Source: Desulfobacteraceae bacterium (GTDB lineage Bacteria > Desulfobacterota > DSM-4660 > Desulfatiglandales > Desulfatiglandaceae). From it: a DNA stretch of 6,817 nt. The stretch lies in contig DAOVUP010000083.1 in assembly GCA_030632525.1 (NCBI GenBank), forward strand, positions 1 through 6,817, written 5' to 3'. Below are positions 6,791 to 6,817 of this stretch, piece after piece. The notes beneath the pieces are model-generated. The model was not told the DNA's origin, made no database searches, and saw nothing but the letters and a program-made list of their open reading frames with translations. A program made the translations under genes and the position numbers. Position 1 is the stretch's first letter. The number at the start of each line of letters is the position of its first letter.

Positions 6791-6817
6791 TTATCGCCTT
6801 TCGCGAAGACTCAAAGC
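6791..6817 (-). CDS. possible last codons of an upstream gene, cut by right edge (weak)
   Basis: Read on the minus strand from the edge, one frame gives ALSLRERR and then TAA at 6793-6791. It is followed by TTTTTT, with only a 4-bp TCGC/GCGA stem before it, so termination would be weak. A second frame is also open (FESSRKAIIF, then stop). Eight codons cannot establish a gene; this only notes a plausible end for whatever lies to the right. Confidence 0.15.
   Translation of the reverse strand, partial: ALSLRERR

Overview
This is a compact, largely housekeeping stretch of bacterial chromosome. All four complete genes are on the minus strand. In transcription order they are a membrane-anchored M23 (LytM-type) peptidase, secA, argJ and a short mannose-1-phosphate guanylyltransferase. 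From memory, the run M23 peptidase - secA - argJ is typical of Desulfobacterota and relatives (Geobacter-like 'deltaproteobacteria'). Gene content, moderate GC and the palindrome-rich spacers fit that group, but no marker gene fixes the taxon, so I hold the assignment at moderate confidence.

Layout from the right edge: 6637-6817 is an AT-rich leader with candidate promoters for the peptidase and possibly the last codons of an upstream gene. 5728-6636 is the peptidase, probably started by TTG rather than the upstream ATG. 5601-5730 is a nested palindromic element with near-identical ends flanked by TA, abutting and overlapping the peptidase stop codon; it resembles a MITE. 5467-5600 carries a good sigma70-type promoter for secA. 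2605-5466 is secA, with an extra helical insertion in its preprotein-crosslinking domain and an intact C-terminal zinc motif. 2445-2604 is a repeat-rich spacer holding heptamer-type repeats and a 12-bp hairpin close to the argJ start. 1254-2444 is argJ. 167-1243 is the guanylyltransferase, 10 bases behind argJ with its ribosome binding site touching the argJ stop. 1-166 holds no complete gene; at most it contains the end of a convergent gene.

Functionally the genes are not one pathway: envelope peptidoglycan cleavage, Sec protein export, cyclic-pathway arginine synthesis, and GDP-mannose supply for surface glycans. argJ and the guanylyltransferase are almost certainly co-transcribed and probably translationally coupled. 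secA probably has its own promoter. I see no defence system, CRISPR array, phage gene or new enzymatic system. The most unusual signals are the composite TA-flanked palindromic element after the peptidase gene and the long-insert form of SecA.
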